15,457 nt of DNA from CAZVFX01 sp964626565. Its GTDB lineage: Bacteria > Myxococcota_A > UBA9042 > CAIXZC01. A program made the position numbers and the translations under genes. The DNA is taken from contig CAZVFX010000150.1 of NCBI GenBank assembly GCA_964626565.1, positions 1 to 15,457 of the forward strand. Reading direction: 5' to 3'. Below the pieces are notes generated by a model. The model did no database searches. It saw only the letters and a program-made list of their open reading frames with translations, and had not been told where the DNA came from. This document shows, piece by piece, positions 1 through 8,823 of this stretch. The first letter of the stretch is position 1. Every line of letters begins with the position of its first letter.

Positions 1-126
1 TGCACTCCTTTCTCTCGTCTCTCTTCACCCTTGAGCATGTACCAAATACAATATCAGAACTGCCCCCGAACTCAAACCATATCCAAATTCGCCGGAACCA
101 GCACCGCACAATAATTCCCCCCTCCA
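1..126. other. Region downstream of the operon
   Basis: These 126 bases are lower in G+C than the genes beside them. No gene and no clear hairpin with a T-run is visible on the minus strand after the last stop codon, so the operon terminator either lies outside the window or is not of the intrinsic type. Confidence 0.4.
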
Positions 127-1416
127 CTACCCAACAAAGTGCACCTCCGCTCGTTCGAGCAAGCGGTCGACATCGTTACCCTGGACGGTGAGGGCGCCTT
201 TGCCGATCTTTTCGCAAGAGGGCAGGAGATGGATGGGTTTGGATTCGTCGACGATGGGGATTTCGAGGTCGAGGCGGGTTTTGGTGCCGCTGGTGTTCGC
301 TATGAGTTTGCCGGCAGTGAGGAAAGTCCAGTGGCCGTTGTCGGTGATGGCGATTTCCAGCCCGAGGGATTGAGACAACTCGTACAACCGCTCGAAGACT
401 GGGGCCCGCTTGTCTTTGTTGTGCTGGAGTGTTGCGATGGCACTGAGGACCGCGTCGGGCGCAGAGGGTGCGGGGAGTTTGGGCTGGGACGTCGTGGGCA
501 GGGTCCGGAATTCGTCGATCACACGTTGGGTGAGACGCTGCACTGAATGCTGCAGTTTCAACTCCGCGGAAAGAGCACTCTCGTGCACGGAATCCAGGAC
601 CGCCACAAGGTCTTTCTGGGCCTTGCGAAGCCGGTGCCGGAAGGTCTGGACCTCACGGCAAACCGACTGCAGCTCGGCCATCTCTTCGTTCAGCCGTTGC
701 CAGGCCGCTTCGACCGCGCCCGCCGGAATGAGCGCTGCCTCATCAGCACGGGCCTCATAGGCTGCGATAGCCTTCAAGAACATGGTGGCAAGAAGAAGTT
801 TGAAATTCTCCTCCAGCCCGGCGTTGGGGACGAAGACCGCAACCGAGTTTTCGTCCTGCTCCACCTGCAAAGAACCCTTGATACCCATGAGTCGGCTGGT
901 CAACGACACCATCAAGCCGTAGCGCACACCCGTTGTGACCAGGTCCCGGCGGAATTTCTCCAGTTCTTTTGAAGGTACGTCGTGGCTGTACAGCTTGACC
1001 TCGATAATGCCTTCCCGCATCTGGCCGCTCCCCACGTCAAACTGGGCCCGAATGTCGGCCACGTGCCCCTCTTTGGCGGTGACCTCGAAGGAATCGGCCG
1101 GGAAGGCCTGCTGCAAGAGTGAGGCAACGATATTCTCGCCCATCTCGCCCAGACGCTGAGATTTGCTGGCTGCCTTGAGCAAACCGTCGATAGTCCCTTC
1201 CAGCTTGTTCATCTCGTGGAGCACCGGGCGGAAGAACTGCTTCATGGTCTCCTCGCCAGTGCTGGCCCGCACCAGGGTGAGCACCATCAGGCCCGCGGCC
1301 AGGTGGTTTTCCACCGTTTCGGCCAGCAAGTCCTCAGGTACTTCGCTCAGCCACTCCACCACGTCTTCCCGAGTGATCTCCACATTCAGGTTGAAGGTGT
1401 TTGTTTCGTCGGTCAT
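127..1416 (-). CDS. PD-(D/E)XK nuclease-like protein with predicted coiled coil
   Basis: This is the last gene of the array, 429 residues long. I do not recognise a named family. Residues about 88-141 read like a restriction-endonuclease-fold core. RLGEMGEN (88-95) forms the first helix with a Glu. GHVADIRA (117-124) supplies the Asp at 121. GIIEVK (136-141) supplies the E-x-K signature, so D121, E139 and K141 are the candidate metal-binding and catalytic residues. Residues about 235-305 are rich in charged and hydrophobic heptad-like positions, consistent with a coiled coil. A Pro-rich linker (about 312-320) precedes a C-terminal domain of about 100 residues that I cannot assign. There is no signal peptide or membrane segment. 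The ATG at 1416 lies five bases after GGGAG. The gap to the AddA-like gene is 57 bases. It may be a DNA-cleaving effector or an accessory nuclease. The fold is inferred from motif order only. Confidence 0.6.
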   Translation of the reverse strand: MTDETNTFNLNVEITREDVVEWLSEVPEDLLAETVENHLAAGLMVLTLVRASTGEETMKQFFRPVLHEMNKLEGTIDGLLKAASKSQRLGEMGENIVASLLQQAFPADSFEVTAKEGHVADIRAQFDVGSGQMREGIIEVKLYSHDVPSKELEKFRRDLVTTGVRYGLMVSLTSRLMGIKGSLQVEQDENSVAVFVPNAGLEENFKLLLATMFLKAIAAYEARADEAALIPAGAVEAAWQRLNEEMAELQSVCREVQTFRHRLRKAQKDLVAVLDSVHESALSAELKLQHSVQRLTQRVIDEFRTLPTTSQPKLPAPSAPDAVLSAIATLQHNKDKRAPVFERLYELSQSLGLEIAITDNGHWTFLTAGKLIANTSGTKTRLDLEIPIVDESKPIHLLPSCEKIGKGALTVQGNDVDRLLERAEVHFVG

Positions 1417-1473
1417 GGTATCTCCCTTTTCGTTCTTGATTGACTCTCGCCGCTTCTTCTGGCTCGCCCTGCG

Positions 1474-4400
1474 TTACCACAGCAAGCCCGCGCCGGTACG
1501 CACGAACCAGAGGCCGACCTTTTCCACTTTGGCGCCGGAGGCGATCAGCGCGCCGTTGACCGCGGATCGGTAGCCTTCCAACTGCGGTCCGTAGGTTCTC
1601 AGATGAGCTTGCTCAGCCAGTTTGTCCAGGTTCTTTGGGTACTTCTCCCCTGCCTTGAAATCGATGATGTACCAACGATTATCCGAGGTTTGCACCAACA
1701 GGTCGATGAAGCCGGTAAGCAGGTACTTTCCTTGGCCGGTGCGAAGTTGGACGTCCGCTCCCTCCCCAATGAACGGGCACTCGAAGTGCAGCCGGGTACC
1801 AGGGGCCGTGACGAGCTGCCAGAACTCCGATTCCGGGTGAGCTGCCAGACTGGTCGAGACACGGAGAAGGAAGTCGACAACCGGTACTCGCTCCTCATCC
1901 CAGTGAGTTTTGAGGTACGACTCGATGCGGGCCCGTTGCGGCGGGCCCGAAAAGCCCCATCGCTCAAACCAACCGTGGACCAGCGTCCCCCAACTGCTGG
2001 GGCTGACCTTGGCGAATCCCTCCCCAGAAGGGGCCTTGACGAGTTCGTAGTGTTTCTCAACAAACGAGTTGCCGGCACGGACTTTCTCCGCAATCTCCTC
2101 AGCCAACTCACCGCGTTGCTCCGCACTCAATGCGGCATGCAGAACCGACGGTGTTTCCTCCATCCAGAGGCGACGTTGCGGAACCAACTCCTGCAGCCGG
2201 GTACCCTGCACGGCCGCCACGGTGGCTCGCGGAGGAAGGGGCACTTGTGAGGCCTCTTCCCATTGCTCGAATTGCACTCTCGTAAGCCCGGTGCCCGGCC
2301 TCCACGCCTCCCTTAACTGGTGCTGTACACCGGCAACCATCTCGTTAGGCAGCGACATGACGACTGACTGTTTGGCCCGGGTCACGGCCACGTATGTCAG
2401 GCGGAGCAACTCTTCCCGTCTGCGGGCTTTGCCGATGGCCTGTGCGAGTTTGCCCACACCGTCCGTGCGGGGCACAAGTGCTCCATCGGGGTCGAATCGG
2501 ACTCCCATCAAGTTGCGCTGGGCCTCGCCGACTCCGACCGCGATTTCTTCTCCACCGCCGCCGCCGCCTCCCGGCCCTTTCCCGGGCGAGAGCACACATA
2601 CGTGGTCCCATTGCAAGCCCTTGGCTTTGAACACGGTAATGCAGGACACATGCTGCTCGGGCCGATGAACCTCCAGCTTGGGAGGGTCGGCCTGGTTCAG
2701 GTCGGATTCCAACAGGTCGACCATACCGGCCGGGTCCAAACCGTCGTGGTCGAGGGACCGGAGCCATTCCAGCAGCATCTCGAACTGGGCCGGACTGTCA
2801 TCATCCGGGGCCACGGCGACGAGTTCGCGCCAATTGAGCCGTGTGGCCAGCAAATCAATAGTGTGTGCCACCCCGTCCCGCATCAGTCCTGCCAGAGCCT
2901 CGCTAAGCGGGTCGCGGGCGGCTGCGAAAGCCGCTATGTCCACTTCGTCGTGGGGAGCCTCCAGCGCCCGGGCTCGCACCAGGTAGCCCAATTCCCCCAT
3001 CCTGCCGGGTACTTTGCCATCTTCCAGATCAGCCGGTGCCGCGACGATACCCGCCCTTCGCCTGACGCGGGCCAGCGCCGCGTCGGAAAGCCCGACGGCG
3101 GGATGCTTCCAGACGCCCAACCAGGCGATCTGGTCTGCGGGATCAACCAGGGCCCGCAGGAATAGGAGGACATCCTTGACGACACGACCGGATAACCACC
3201 GCCCGCCGCCGTCCAGGTATGCCCTCGGCCGACCATCAGCGTCAGCACTGAGCCGCTCGCGAAGGATGTCCTTGGACGCCGCGGCCTTCTTCCAGGTATG
3301 GACCAGGACAGCGGCCGTTGGCGCGGGTGATTTCCTTTCTCCCTTTTCCCAGCGGTCCCACGCCTTTGTCACTTGCTGGGCAAACCGCTCCAAGGCCCGG
3401 GCATCCGCTTCGGCCCCTTTGAAGGACGGGCCGTTGTAAATCTCTTTTGCTTCACCATCTTCTCCGATTGCGGTTTCGGTGAGGTCGCGAATCAGCAGGA
3501 CCGGTTGTTCTGCCTGGCCGGCCTTCTTCTTAAGCCCGGATTTCAGGTTCGTGAGGTCCTGCAGCCCTCCCCAACCGCACAACTTCATCTGCTGATTCAA
3601 ATGGGGACTGAACAACTCTCGGTGGGCATCGACCAGGGAGGGGATGCTGCGGTAGTTCTCCAGCTTGGTTTCGGTTTCGCAACAATCCCGAAGCCGGTTG
3701 AGGCCCGTGGGGTCCGCCTTGCGAAACAGGTAGATGCTCTGTCGCGAATCGCCGACGAAGAAACAACGCATGGACGGATTGGTGCCTGCCAGCGCGAGGT
3801 AGAAATCGATTTGTTCCCGGCTGGAATCCTGAACCTCATCGACCAGAAGGGCACTGAACCGTTCCTTGAGCTCGTCGGGGGGGTGTTGACAAAGCCTGAT
3901 GGCAGCCTGCAACAGCGCATCGTAGCTCAACGCACCCTCCCGTGCGGCCAGTTCCCACCCTCTGACCGCCACTTTGCGGCGAAGGCGATCGATCATAGTA
4001 CGCAGTCGGTCCGCGGTTTGCCGGGCTGGCACGTCGGTGGAATCGGCCTCCATCTGCCAGGCAGGCAGCCGGTCGGCCAGGGAATCCAATCCCAGGAGTA
4101 CGCTGGCGGCATCAACGGGAACGGTAGCAAAGAACGTTTCGTTGGCGGCCATTGCGGTGTCATACGCCTTGCGCAGGGGTGAGCGTGCGCCTGCGAATGC
4201 GAAGATGGATAGCAGTTCCGGCGGGGCGTCCGCCACCGACGCTCCGGCCCGGAGCCAGCGAACCACTGCAGGAACAGCGGGTTTGCCGTCCTTCTTCTGC
4301 ATAGCATCCAGCGCCTCCTGCCAGCCCTCTTCATCGTCGGCATCGAGTGCCAGAAGCTGGATCATGTATGCTAGCAGAGTTGCGGAGCCGGCATTGGCCT

Positions 4401-5049
4401 CCAGGTAGGCTGCGAACTGTCTGGCCAGGTCGCCAAGACACTCGTCGATAGTGGCCGGAGGCGGTACGTCCGTTGGGGGCACGGCCGATAGCAGGTCGAC
4501 CAGCTTGCCCACCTCGTAGTAGCGCAGCAGCTCCCGGATGTCGCCATGGAGATTGCCGTCCTGGGGGGTGAGCAATTCTCGTACGGCATCCTCGATGTGG
4601 GCCGAGGGGTCCGCCCCGCTGCTGATAGGAAAATCGAGGGGAATCTCGTTCCCGTTCGGCACAGGGAACACTGCATGGAGCGCGAATTCCGACAGCAGCT
4701 TCTGGACAAAGCTATCTATGGTTCCCACGGGTGCAGCACCCAGGCCGGCAAGTGCCTGCCGGACGATTTCCAGGTTGTCTCGGTCGGGAGCGACTTCTCC
4801 ATACAACGCGTCGAAATCCTTTCCCAGGCTGCTTGCGGCCCGATCATATTGCGGGCCGGGCTCTGCCAAGAGGTAGTAGAGCACTTCGCTGACTCGCTCG
4901 AGCAACTCAGCGGCAGCCTTGCGGGTGAAGGTTATGGCCACGATCTTCTCAACCGGCAGGCCGCTGCGCAAACAGGCGAGGTATTGGCGCACCAGTTCCA
5001 CAGTCTTGCCTGTCCCGGCCGCGGCTTCCGAAAGGGTCCAGTCACTCAT
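1474..5049 (-). CDS. AddA/RecB-like UvrD-family helicase with C-terminal RecB-type nuclease
   Basis: This 1191-residue protein combines an SF1A (UvrD/Rep) helicase with a RecB-family nuclease, the layout of AddA and RecB. These are 3'-5' translocating motors that process double-strand DNA ends. Helicase motifs are complete: Walker A EAAAGTGKT (8-16), motif Ia AITFTRKAAAEL (38-49), motif II LLVDEVQDSS (401-410), motif III VGDSRQSIYLFRKAD (432-446), motif V around FKAKGLQWDHV (807-817) and motif VI YVAVTRAK (886-893). The nuclease has H1025 in GTLVHGW, D1116 in GFIDLL, D1130 and K1132 in IIDFKAG, and Q1156/Y1160, so it looks active. Walker A starts at residue 8 with no Q-motif before it, which is more RecB-like than AddA-like. 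Seven consecutive glycines (827-833) interrupt the second motor domain. The ATG at 5049 overlaps the AddB-like stop and lies behind GGAGG. The partner is almost certainly the AddB-like product. It is probably a specialised paralogue rather than the housekeeping enzyme, given its neighbours. Confidence 0.9.
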   Translation of the reverse strand: MSDWTLSEAAAGTGKTVELVRQYLACLRSGLPVEKIVAITFTRKAAAELLERVSEVLYYLLAEPGPQYDRAASSLGKDFDALYGEVAPDRDNLEIVRQALAGLGAAPVGTIDSFVQKLLSEFALHAVFPVPNGNEIPLDFPISSGADPSAHIEDAVRELLTPQDGNLHGDIRELLRYYEVGKLVDLLSAVPPTDVPPPATIDECLGDLARQFAAYLEANAGSATLLAYMIQLLALDADDEEGWQEALDAMQKKDGKPAVPAVVRWLRAGASVADAPPELLSIFAFAGARSPLRKAYDTAMAANETFFATVPVDAASVLLGLDSLADRLPAWQMEADSTDVPARQTADRLRTMIDRLRRKVAVRGWELAAREGALSYDALLQAAIRLCQHPPDELKERFSALLVDEVQDSSREQIDFYLALAGTNPSMRCFFVGDSRQSIYLFRKADPTGLNRLRDCCETETKLENYRSIPSLVDAHRELFSPHLNQQMKLCGWGGLQDLTNLKSGLKKKAGQAEQPVLLIRDLTETAIGEDGEAKEIYNGPSFKGAEADARALERFAQQVTKAWDRWEKGERKSPAPTAAVLVHTWKKAAASKDILRERLSADADGRPRAYLDGGGRWLSGRVVKDVLLFLRALVDPADQIAWLGVWKHPAVGLSDAALARVRRRAGIVAAPADLEDGKVPGRMGELGYLVRARALEAPHDEVDIAAFAAARDPLSEALAGLMRDGVAHTIDLLATRLNWRELVAVAPDDDSPAQFEMLLEWLRSLDHDGLDPAGMVDLLESDLNQADPPKLEVHRPEQHVSCITVFKAKGLQWDHVCVLSPGKGPGGGGGGGEEIAVGVGEAQRNLMGVRFDPDGALVPRTDGVGKLAQAIGKARRREELLRLTYVAVTRAKQSVVMSLPNEMVAGVQHQLREAWRPGTGLTRVQFEQWEEASQVPLPPRATVAAVQGTRLQELVPQRRLWMEETPSVLHAALSAEQRGELAEEIAEKVRAGNSFVEKHYELVKAPSGEGFAKVSPSSWGTLVHGWFERWGFSGPPQRARIESYLKTHWDEERVPVVDFLLRVSTSLAAHPESEFWQLVTAPGTRLHFECPFIGEGADVQLRTGQGKYLLTGFIDLLVQTSDNRWYIIDFKAGEKYPKNLDKLAEQAHLRTYGPQLEGYRSAVNGALIASGAKVEKVGLWFVRTGAGLLW

Positions 5050-8000
5050 GCGTCGTCCTCCTCTGTTTTCTCGTCGGCAAGACTCGGAACTTCCGGATAT
5101 GCCTCAAAACGGCAGCCAGCATGGAACGGGCAGTAGTCTCCGCCGTATTGGCCACACAGCACCGGGCATTCATCGGGATGGGGGGCGAGGGACCAATCAC
5201 CCTGCTCGGCCCTCTCGAGCAGTGCCGATAGAACGGCCCGATATTCTGCCAACAGCTCCCGGGAAACAAGGAACTCCGAGAGCCCCTTGCTGCTGTCACC
5301 CTGGAGGTAGTCATAGGCTATGGAACCGACCACACTGCCCTCAGGAAGCTCCACCGGAGACACGCCGCGATCGACGAGCCCCTGCATGGCGAGGGCATAG
5401 ACGGCTAGCTGAGGCAGACGCATGGATTGCAGTCCCATCGACAGTTCACCACGGCTATATGCCTTGCCCGCCTTATAGTCAACGATCTGCAGCGCTGTCT
5501 TGCCGGTAGCGGCCATTCGACGAAGGCTATCGATTACGCCGTGTGTCGACAGCGTCGTTCCCTTGAAGGCAACCCCTATTTCGGCACTGGGCAGTTCGGC
5601 GTCGCTTGTTCTTCGGCGACCAAACGGCTGTTCGGCCCACGATTCTACGTGGTTGCCACTGACGGCCCCGGCCGCGGTTCTCACTTCGTTCACCTTGTCT
5701 GCGGCTTTTGCAAGCAAAGTTGCAAAGGCCGGTTTCGCCACGAATGCAAGCATTCTCCCCTTCAAATCCTTGGTGCCGCGGATCTTGCTGGTGATGGAAC
5801 CCTGGCCACCCAGCAGTTCCTTCTCATCTGTGATTTTCGTCAGCTCAATGCCACTAGTCGACGCGACAAATGCCCAGCAGAGCCAGGTGCGAAACCTCTT
5901 TTTCCTGTCGCCCTTGTTCTTGAGCACCCAATCATCATAGTGGCTATCGAGCAGCCGGCAGGCTTCTTCGAACTCGGGCAACTTGGCCAGCGCACTGTTG
6001 ACCAATCCCGTTGCCCTTGTCTCCATCTGTTCCACGGTACGGATGCGCGATTCGGCGTATTCGGGCCACCGATTATCCCATCTTTTACCGGTTCCTTCCG
6101 CCGCTGCGGTGGTGGCCGCAGGCACGTGCCCCATTTTCTGTAGCTGGTTGTCGAATTCTTCCTTTGTCCCGTTGCACAGGAGCGCCACCGCTTCTTCCCG
6201 CGCTTTTGCGGCCTCGTCTTCATCGGCAGCCTGCCAGCGAATCTTGCAGCCCAATTTCTCCAGGGCCCCATGCACCGCGTTTCCCACCTCACGGGGTAGC
6301 AGACTGTCGCTGATTTCATCGAGTTCTCGCAGTCCCAACACGCGAAACGCAAAAAGCTGGTAGAGGCAGTGGGTCAGCGGGGTGAAATAGCTTGATACCG
6401 ACCAGGACCGGGACGGGTCGAGCCTACCGGTTTCCGTTTCCGGCACTATGCCCAGGTACTTCTCCACCCAATCCGGTACAAGCTGTCCAGTCTTCTCGAG
6501 GAGCTTCGACAGCGGCGCAACCCGGCTGTCTTCGACTTCCTGATTGGCCAGCATGGGCATACCGGTACCTCGGCCCGCACGATACCACTCGGCTGAGGCC
6601 TGCACGGCAAGCCAGGCTTCGCGGTGGTTATCTCCCGGCGCGGATGGAGCGGCCTCGTGTGCTGCCGCGGCGGATTCCTTCCGTTCGAGCACATCACGAT
6701 TACCCGTTTCCGGAAGCTTGTCCACGTGCAGTCCGAAACTGTCTGTCTCCACCTGTCCCGCTGAGAGGCCGGACGGCAGCGAAGCAGGTCCCGCGGCCAG
6801 GTCGATACTGAGCTCCACCGGGGGGACCACGACCCGCCCCGTTTCATCTCGCTGCGAGACAAGGGCCACAGCGTTGTCGGCGACTGAAACGGCGCGCAGC
6901 GCTTGCAGCAAACGGAACTTCACCCGTTCCCGACCGCCATACCTGCCCACACTAGCCAGAACGTCATCGTGGGCCAGTGGGTCAGGCGATGGGGCGCGGG
7001 CGATGCCCTTGTTGTGGATACCAAGGAGCAACAGCAATCCGGACGGTCGGCCATCGTACTCGTCGTACTGCATAACCTCGACCCCATAGGCCAGCACACC
7101 AGTCTGCGAGCTTCCGGCCAGCACGGTCTCCACCGCGGGGCCGCTCACCGATTCAAGACGGTGCTCCCGCAAGGCGGCCATCACGGCTTTCCCGGCCGGA
7201 TCGTCCCGCACTTGCAAGGTGCAGTGGACCAGAAACCGGCGTAGCGCACCGAAACTGCCCGGTGCCGGTGTCTTAGCGACCGCACTTTGATGCTGGTCTT
7301 CCGGTTCTCCTGTTTCGTCCAATTCCCTGCCGATGTGGCCACGCTCCATGTGTTCCGTCGCCTCCGGCTCCGTGTCGTCTTCCTTGTTCCAGGGTTGGCC
7401 GGTGACACATGCCTGCAGCAATCGCAGGCGCGCTTCCAGCAGTATTGCGGCTTGCACCGCGGTGCGATGGAACCGGGATTTCTCGTCGGCCACAATACCG
7501 TCGGGGGCCTCCATTGCTGCCTGGCTTGCCAACTGCTCGATCCATTGAGACAACGGGGCCTCAACGATTCTTGCGTTAACAATCGCGGCGGTCAATCGCC
7601 TCCCGGACAGGTGCAAGGGGCGTGCCGGGAATTCTTCATCGCAATCGGCAAACAGACCGGCCACCCGCTGCTCAAGCGCGGCCAGAGTGTGGCCGGGAAA
7701 CGCCTGGCCTACCAACCGGTCGCCCAGCACTCGCTGCAAATGGCTGGCTCGAACCAGGGGGTCTTTGTCGCCACTGAACCAATTGCCTGACAGGCGTACG
7801 ACCCGAGCCAATGGATGGCGAGACAGGGAGACCGCTTCCGTTTCAGCGATTGGCAGTTGATTTCTGAGGCCGGCATCACGAAGGCGGTCGGCAGTAGACG
7901 CGTCGGGTACCAACACGATAGGCTGCCCGTCACCGCCTTTTCGCTCCCGCAGCAAGCTGGCCGCCAGCCGCGCCTCCGCGGCGACATCAGGCACAAGCAG

Positions 8001-8717
8001 GCCTGGGATAGCGTCTTTTTCGGTGTGCCCGGCAGGAGTCTCTTGAGAAAGAAGGGGATCAGCACCCAGCAACCGGAGTAGTTTGCGTTCCCACAGAGGT
8101 GCAGGCACAAAGGGCGTTGGGAGTTTATCCTCGCCGGGCAACCAGCGGGTGAGGAAGGTGCGTTCCCAATCCGCAGCATCGATACCCTGCGGCATATCCA
8201 GGTAGCCGTGGCTGAGCACCGATCCGACCCCGACGAGGTCTCTAGCTTGGTCTGGGCCAGAGGCCTCAGACAACCGGTCCAGCAGCGACGAGATCGCCTC
8301 CTCCTCGTCCGTCTTGCCCCAGTCGGTCTCGGCTAATTCGAGCAAGGAATCTGGTATTTCGGCTCGCGCACCTCCGGCCTGCAGGTGGAGGCGTACGCAA
8401 CGTGCCCATTCGCGCGAGTGCTCAAGGAATCGGGCGCGCTCGCCAATTAGCCGCAGCAATTGGCAGTCCGGCCTTTGCTCTTCAGGGGGTTCAGCCCCGG
8501 ACTCCCCGGATAATCGCGGAGGGGTGCATAGGAGGACGAAGGCGGAGGGGGCAACGATTTGAACCCCCAGCAGCCCTCCGGCCCCGGCGACCAATCGTCG
8601 CAAAGAACGGGCCTGCCCCGAGGTCCGGCACAACACTATGACCGGTCTGTCTCCAGCGTCTCGCACCGCTTCAGCAAGCGGAACCAACCACTTTGGGAAC
8701 ACCTGGGATGAATCCAT
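5046..8717 (-). CDS. AddB/RecC-like subunit with RecB-type nuclease and probable Fe-S cysteines
   Basis: This 1223-residue protein is the partner of the AddA-like helicase. The N-terminal half has the helicase-like character of AddB (VIVLCRTSGQARSLRRL, 26-42), but no GxxGxGKT Walker A is visible, so this motor is presumably inactive, as is common in AddB/RecC relatives. The C-terminal nuclease has H816 (GNAVHGALE), D1063 (GVIDSL), D1080 and K1082 (IVDYKAGK), and Q1103/Y1107 (LPQLAVYAL), a full active-site set. A cysteine just before the nuclease (C784 in LTHCLYQLF) and C-terminal cysteines at 1184, 1188, 1196 and 1202 match the arrangement of the AddB iron-sulfur staple, which pins the nuclease domain together. 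The last spacing, C-x5-C, equals that of known AddB; the others are longer. Residues about 445-485 are acidic and low in complexity, probably a linker. The only ATG after the in-frame stop at 8754-8756 is 8717. Confidence 0.82.
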   Translation of the reverse strand: MDSSQVFPKWLVPLAEAVRDAGDRPVIVLCRTSGQARSLRRLVAGAGGLLGVQIVAPSAFVLLCTPPRLSGESGAEPPEEQRPDCQLLRLIGERARFLEHSREWARCVRLHLQAGGARAEIPDSLLELAETDWGKTDEEEAISSLLDRLSEASGPDQARDLVGVGSVLSHGYLDMPQGIDAADWERTFLTRWLPGEDKLPTPFVPAPLWERKLLRLLGADPLLSQETPAGHTEKDAIPGLLVPDVAAEARLAASLLRERKGGDGQPIVLVPDASTADRLRDAGLRNQLPIAETEAVSLSRHPLARVVRLSGNWFSGDKDPLVRASHLQRVLGDRLVGQAFPGHTLAALEQRVAGLFADCDEEFPARPLHLSGRRLTAAIVNARIVEAPLSQWIEQLASQAAMEAPDGIVADEKSRFHRTAVQAAILLEARLRLLQACVTGQPWNKEDDTEPEATEHMERGHIGRELDETGEPEDQHQSAVAKTPAPGSFGALRRFLVHCTLQVRDDPAGKAVMAALREHRLESVSGPAVETVLAGSSQTGVLAYGVEVMQYDEYDGRPSGLLLLLGIHNKGIARAPSPDPLAHDDVLASVGRYGGRERVKFRLLQALRAVSVADNAVALVSQRDETGRVVVPPVELSIDLAAGPASLPSGLSAGQVETDSFGLHVDKLPETGNRDVLERKESAAAAHEAAPSAPGDNHREAWLAVQASAEWYRAGRGTGMPMLANQEVEDSRVAPLSKLLEKTGQLVPDWVEKYLGIVPETETGRLDPSRSWSVSSYFTPLTHCLYQLFAFRVLGLRELDEISDSLLPREVGNAVHGALEKLGCKIRWQAADEDEAAKAREEAVALLCNGTKEEFDNQLQKMGHVPAATTAAAEGTGKRWDNRWPEYAESRIRTVEQMETRATGLVNSALAKLPEFEEACRLLDSHYDDWVLKNKGDRKKRFRTWLCWAFVASTSGIELTKITDEKELLGGQGSITSKIRGTKDLKGRMLAFVAKPAFATLLAKAADKVNEVRTAAGAVSGNHVESWAEQPFGRRRTSDAELPSAEIGVAFKGTTLSTHGVIDSLRRMAATGKTALQIVDYKAGKAYSRGELSMGLQSMRLPQLAVYALAMQGLVDRGVSPVELPEGSVVGSIAYDYLQGDSSKGLSEFLVSRELLAEYRAVLSALLERAEQGDWSLAPHPDECPVLCGQYGGDYCPFHAGCRFEAYPEVPSLADEKTEEDDA

Positions 8718-8720
8718 GAA

Positions 8721-8729
8721 CTCCTCCTC
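8721..8729 (-). promoter_or_regulatory. Strong ribosome-binding site of the AddB-like gene
   Basis: Read on the minus strand this is GAGGAGGAG followed by TTC and the ATG at 8717. The GGAGG core lies at a normal distance from the start. It fixes the start codon, because the frame is closed by TAA at 8754-8756 and contains no other ATG in between. It also suggests that this gene is initiated independently rather than only by coupling to the double AAA+ gene 106 bases upstream. Confidence 0.7.
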
Positions 8730-8733
8730 ACCG

Positions 8734-8754
8734 CTCGTCGAGTACTCGTCGAGT
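8734..8754. repeat. Short tandem repeat with central palindrome between the double AAA+ and AddB-like genes
   Basis: The ten-base unit CTCGTCGAGT occurs twice, separated by one base (8734-8743 and 8745-8754). The junction forms the perfect ten-base palindrome CGAGTACTCG (8739-8748). It lies in the 106-base gap directly upstream of the AddB-like ribosome-binding site. That position would suit an operator or an RNA fold controlling the second half of the operon, but repeats this short also occur by chance in G+C-rich DNA. No good promoter hexamers were found next to it. Confidence 0.4.
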
Positions 8755-8823
8755 TATGCGCAGTTGCTTGCCAGTATCTCCCGGTTGCGAAGCTTCTGTC
8801 AAAGCCATTTGGCCAGACCTGCT

